DNA of 23,500 bases from an uncultured Coriobacteriaceae bacterium (GTDB taxonomy: Bacteria; Actinomycetota; Coriobacteriia; Coriobacteriales; UMGS124): the NCBI GenBank assembly GCA_902783515.1, contig CACZRK010000033.1:1-23500 (forward strand). Reading direction: 5' to 3'. The notes under the pieces are model-generated. The model searched no databases and had not been told where the DNA came from. It saw only the letters and a program-made list of their open reading frames with translations. Below are positions 21,931-23,500 of this stretch, piece by piece (the stretch's first letter is position 1; each line of letters starts with the position of its first letter). Position numbers and translations under genes: made by a program.

Positions 21931-22080
21931 GGTCATCCCCGCGCGTGCGGGGACCAGGCGGTCGACGCCATCCTGGCCGGCCGCAGCATCGGGTCATCCC
22001 CGCGCGTGCGGGGACCAGAGGGCCGGGTCACCATTGGCGTGTGCGATGGATGGGTCATCCCTGCGCGCGCGGGGACCAGC
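21931..22080 (+). CRISPR. mini-array of three type I-E-like repeats, 61-bp period
   Basis: The 26-bp core, GTCATCCCCG then CGCGTGCGGGGACCAG, occurs at 21932-21957 and 21993-22018. A third copy with two changes lies at 22054-22079. A flanking G extends each copy by one base. Both intervals are exactly 61 bp, giving two spacers of about 33-34 bp, as for type I-E (about 28-29 repeat plus 32-33 spacer). The stem CCCCGC/GCGGGG is the usual I-E crRNA handle hairpin, and the strand shown matches the usual orientation. The spacers are unlike each other. No cas gene and no recognisable leader are present. Confidence 0.85.
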
Positions 22081-22141
22081 TCCACGCGCTCCTGGGGCGC
22101 GCGCGTCTGCCTGTTCCGCCAGGCCCCGGTGTCATTTCCGG

Positions 22142-22208
22142 TATACTGGTCACGATGAGCGCCGGAGGCCGCCCGGGTTATTTGCCGGGGAAAGGAGCAC
22201 CGGCGCTC
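22142..22208 (+). other. promoter-like box followed by a structured element between CRISPR repeats
   Basis: TATACT (22142-22147) is a good -10 box in GC-rich DNA. About 10 bp later begins a long stem with perfect 9-bp arms GAGCGCCGG (22157-22165) and CCGGCGCTC (22200-22208), enclosing an inner hairpin CCCGG/CCGGG (22172-22176 and 22185-22189). A transcript from here would carry this fold and then run into the solitary CRISPR repeat at 22261. There is no matching -35. It could be a small RNA gene, or an inserted fragment; I recognise no RNA family. Confidence 0.35.
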
Positions 22209-22260
22209 TCTGCTATCTCTCAAGAGTGGTCTCGGTCCCGTCCTCAGAGAGGGCGATGGG

Positions 22261-22286
22261 GTCATCCCCGCGCGTGCGGGGACCAG
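22261..22286 (+). CRISPR. solitary CRISPR repeat, identical to the first two copies
   Basis: The same 26-bp core as at 21932 and 21993, without any change, lies 207 bp after the third copy, which is not a multiple of the 61-bp period. It is followed directly by a promoter-like sequence and two small genes instead of another repeat. Confidence 0.8.
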
Positions 22287-22304
22287 TGTTACCGTCCCCG
22301 ATGC

Positions 22305-22310
22305 TAGAAT
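22305..22310 (+). promoter_or_regulatory. candidate -10 box for the small-gene pair
   Basis: TAGAAT matches the consensus in five of six positions and ends 10 bp before the ATG at 22321, which would give an almost leaderless transcript. It lies within the spacer-length segment after the solitary CRISPR repeat. The -35 region is poor. Confidence 0.35.
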
Positions 22311-22320
22311 TGGTGTGTGC

Positions 22321-22443
22321 ATGAAAATCGGCAAGGATGGCAGCGCGGTTTCCTCAAGCGAGACCGATTCGTTTACTGTCCACTACTCAGAGAGCGGGAT
22401 ACACATTGTCCCCGCCGAGCCCGGCAAGAGGCGGCCGCAATGA
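22321..22443 (+). pseudogene. C-terminal fragment of a phage minor head/polymorphic-toxin-type protein
   Basis: A 40-residue frame (MKIGKDGSAVSSSETDSF, then TVHYSESGIHIVPAEPGKRR) whose second half matches the end of the domain known as polymorphic toxin type 50, which commonly forms the tail of phage head-morphogenesis proteins (pattern hYSK-x-G-x-HIVPa-P). The rest of that protein is missing: upstream the frame runs through the CRISPR repeat. No Shine-Dalgarno is seen. It ends in an ATGA overlap with the next gene, preserving the phage operon junction. It could still be expressed as a small protein. Confidence 0.5.
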
Positions 22444-22667
22444 AGCAGCGTTTCGAAGATTATTGGGAAGCCTATCTAGCCGAAGAGCCTGGGATTAAGG
22501 CTGAGATCCATACCAAGGACGGCAATGTGATCAAGGGCAGAATTCTCGGCGCCGTGAGCGCCGATGATGATCCGAGCGGTATCAGCTGCATCGACGTCAG
22601 GACTGCCCCGCACCTATACGACAGTGTTTACGAGAACAATTTCGCATGGGCTGAATTCCAAGATTAA
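22440..22667 (+). CDS. small acidic phage-type protein, possibly Sm-like fold
   Basis: A 75-residue protein starting MKQRFEDYWEAYLAEEPG, with AGAGG upstream and an ATGA overlap with the preceding frame. After an acidic helix comes IHTKDGNVIKGRILGAVSAD, a beta-strand pattern reminiscent of Sm-like or small barrel proteins, and an acidic C-terminus. Its net charge is clearly negative. Base and codon use are visibly less GC-rich than in neighbouring genes (many att, gaa, aat, tat codons), indicating a different origin. In context it sits between a minor-head-protein tail and a scaffold gene, so a head-operon protein is the simplest view. Confidence 0.65.
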   Translation: MKQRFEDYWEAYLAEEPGIKAEIHTKDGNVIKGRILGAVSADDDPSGISCIDVRTAPHLYDSVYENNFAWAEFQD

Positions 22668-22679
22668 CGTCGCGACGTT
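22666..22679. promoter_or_regulatory. perfect 14-bp palindrome at a gene end
   Basis: AACGTCGCGACGTT overlaps the stop codon of the 75-residue gene. It is its own reverse complement and might be a protein-binding site for the downstream capsid genes; chance is possible in GC-rich DNA. The 22680-22751 stretch shows no gene. Confidence 0.3.
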
Positions 22680-22751
22680 CATACCAGACATCGGGAAATA
22701 AGCATCGACCTGGCGGAAGTCTCTAAGAGCCGCAGAAAACCATTCGGAATC

Positions 22752-22785
22752 AAGCCGTCGGCCCGCACGGGCAGGCGGCTTTTTT
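22752..22785 (+). terminator. strong intrinsic terminator
   Basis: AAGCCG-(tcg)-GCCCG-ca-CGGGC-(agg)-CGGCTT followed by TTTT forms a stem with an internal loop and a U tract on the plus strand, after the 75-residue gene. From here to 22871 there is no supported gene. Confidence 0.85.
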
Positions 22786-22871
22786 CGTGCCCGGACTTAC
22801 GGGCGAGACCATCCGCGGGGCCGCACGGCCTTGCAAGACGGGTGCCGCATGGCGATGGAGGGGAGCCGAAC

Positions 22872-23322
22872 ATGGAGAGCGAGAACGAGCACGAGAGTCA
22901 GCAGGAGGAGCCCGAGGTCGCGGAGACCGACTGGAAGGCCATGGCCCGCAAGTGGGAGCGCCTGGCGAAGTCGAACTCCGACAAGGCCAAGGCCTACGAC
23001 GGGCTCCTGGAGTCAAGCAAGAACGGACCCGAAAAGGCCAAGGAGGCCGTCGAGAATGCGAAAAAGAGCTCGACGGCTTCAAGGCGGGGGCCGAGCTGGA
23101 CGAGGCGCGCCGAAGGGTCGCCAAGTCCGCAGGGGTCCCCGAGTAGCTCGTCTTCGGCGCGACCGAGGACGAGATGGAGGCCAACGCCAAGGCCGTCGCG
23201 GAGTACGCGAAGCCCCGAGTGGGCGCCCGCGGGCACTCGGGCGCTTCGACACGAAGGGCGGCGAGGACGACGGCGTCTCCGCGGCCAAGGCGAGGCTCGC
23301 CCGTGAGATCTTCGACTCCTAG
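22872..23322 (+). pseudogene. phage head scaffolding protein gene, broken by two frameshifts and a stop
   Basis: After GGAGGGGAG the first frame reads MESENEHESQQEEPEVAETD then a Lys/Glu-rich coiled coil, typical of phage scaffold proteins. At 23061-23066 loss of one G moves the reading to another frame that continues with ELDGFKAGAELDEARRRVAK and SAGVPE. A GAG-to-TAG change at 23144-23146 interrupts it; the same frame continues with LVFGATEDEMEANAKAVAEY. A second shift at about 23238-23243 leads to RFDTKGGEDDGVSAAKARLA and the stop at 23320-23322. Joined, this gives about 150 residues of normal scaffold layout. It lies directly before the capsid gene, the usual phage order. Confidence 0.75.
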
Positions 23323-23352
23323 AAGATAAGACACCGAGAGAGAAGGCAGGAA

Positions 23353-23500
23353 ATGGTAGCAATCACCACAAAGAACATCACCCTTCCCAAGGAGGTCGCG
23401 CAGCAGGTCGTGACCAAGGCCCGCGACACCTCAACCATCGCAGCGCTGTCCCCGAGCACCCCCATGCTCTTCAAGGACATGACGCACGTCCTCTTCAGCA
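23353..23500 (+). CDS. phage major capsid protein, N-terminal part (runs off the window)
   Basis: The ATG at 23353 follows AGGCAGGA, and 49 codons are open to the window end. The reading MVAITTKNITLPKEVAQQVV, then a segment ending STIAALSPSTPMLFKDMTHV, matches the N-terminal arm of tailed-phage major capsid proteins, in which an 'S-x-I-A-x-L-S' stretch precedes the first strand. It lies 30 bp after the scaffold pseudogene, as in phage head operons. Whether the full gene is intact cannot be seen. Confidence 0.7.
   Translation, partial: MVAITTKNITLPKEVAQQVVTKARDTSTIAALSPSTPMLFKDMTHVLFS

Noticed and set aside
22142..22208. Riboswitch, SRP RNA or IS200/IS605-linked guide RNA
   Set aside because: No conserved core of any of these could be recognised and no TnpB/IscB gene is near; left as an unexplained structured element.
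21861..22334. Several frames (both strands) translating the CRISPR repeats into PARAG- or PRTRGDD-like peptides
   Set aside because: Repeated peptides are artefacts of reading type I-E repeats; no ribosome-binding sites or domains.
22679..22873. 64-codon minus-strand frame
   Set aside because: It crosses the intrinsic terminator and the scaffold ribosome-binding site, and has no recognisable protein pattern.
16961..23322. Sequencing errors as the sole cause of all frameshifts
   Set aside because: Some lesions are one-base changes at short runs, but a nonsense change, truncations and internal deletions occur in the same region, while no comparable break was noticed in the long genes to the left.

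Overview
The window is GC-rich DNA from what looks like an anaerobic, respiring actinobacterium of the class Coriobacteriia (an Eggerthella/Slackia-like gut organism). This is inferred from gene content: a Tat-exported DMSO-reductase-family molybdoenzyme with its iron-sulfur partner, two Tat-exported FAD 'fumarate-reductase-like' flavoproteins each next to a divergent regulator (one LysR type, one membrane-bound LuxR type), and strong Shine-Dalgarno sequences. No rRNA or tRNA gene was seen, so the species cannot be fixed from this window.

Left two thirds (1 to about 16.8 kb), intact chromosome. 1-323 is the tail of a DmsC-like membrane anchor. It converges on dmsB (368-1003, minus), which follows dmsA (1098-3548, minus). 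A ZIP metal transporter (3862-4647, plus) sits behind a perfect inverted repeat. A large membrane protein of unknown function follows (4730-6826, minus). A LysR regulator (6865-7827, minus) diverges from FAD reductase 1 (8114-9841, plus). A DUF4143-type AAA ATPase (9994-11280, minus) diverges from a HipA-like kinase (11640-12926, plus); two tandem palindromes lie between them. FAD reductase 2, with a covalent-FMN domain (12949-14991, minus), diverges from a LuxR membrane sensor (15273-16793, plus). The reductases probably pass respiratory electrons to extracytoplasmic organic acceptors, with the neighbouring regulators sensing the substrate.

Right third (about 16.8-23.5 kb), accessory and decayed. 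It holds an orphan RHH antitoxin after a broken toxin gene, a chimeric IS3-type transposase relic, an SPFH/prohibitin protein, a cluster of small minus-strand genes, an HNH-endonuclease gene cut off by a second IS3 relic, and pieces of phage head operons. The phage pieces are two decayed scaffold-like genes, a minor-head-protein tail fragment, and the start of a major capsid gene at the right edge.

Most unusual feature. Type I-E-like CRISPR repeats are scattered through the phage part: two degenerate copies at 20.66-20.75 kb, three good copies with an exact 61-bp period at 21.93-22.08 kb, and one solitary copy at 22.26 kb. All six face the same way. Two apparently intact minus-strand genes with their own terminators lie between the first two groups, and no cas gene is present. 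This is either a CRISPR array broken up by phage DNA or a phage-borne mini-array/solitary-repeat system of the kind described as RNA anti-CRISPRs.
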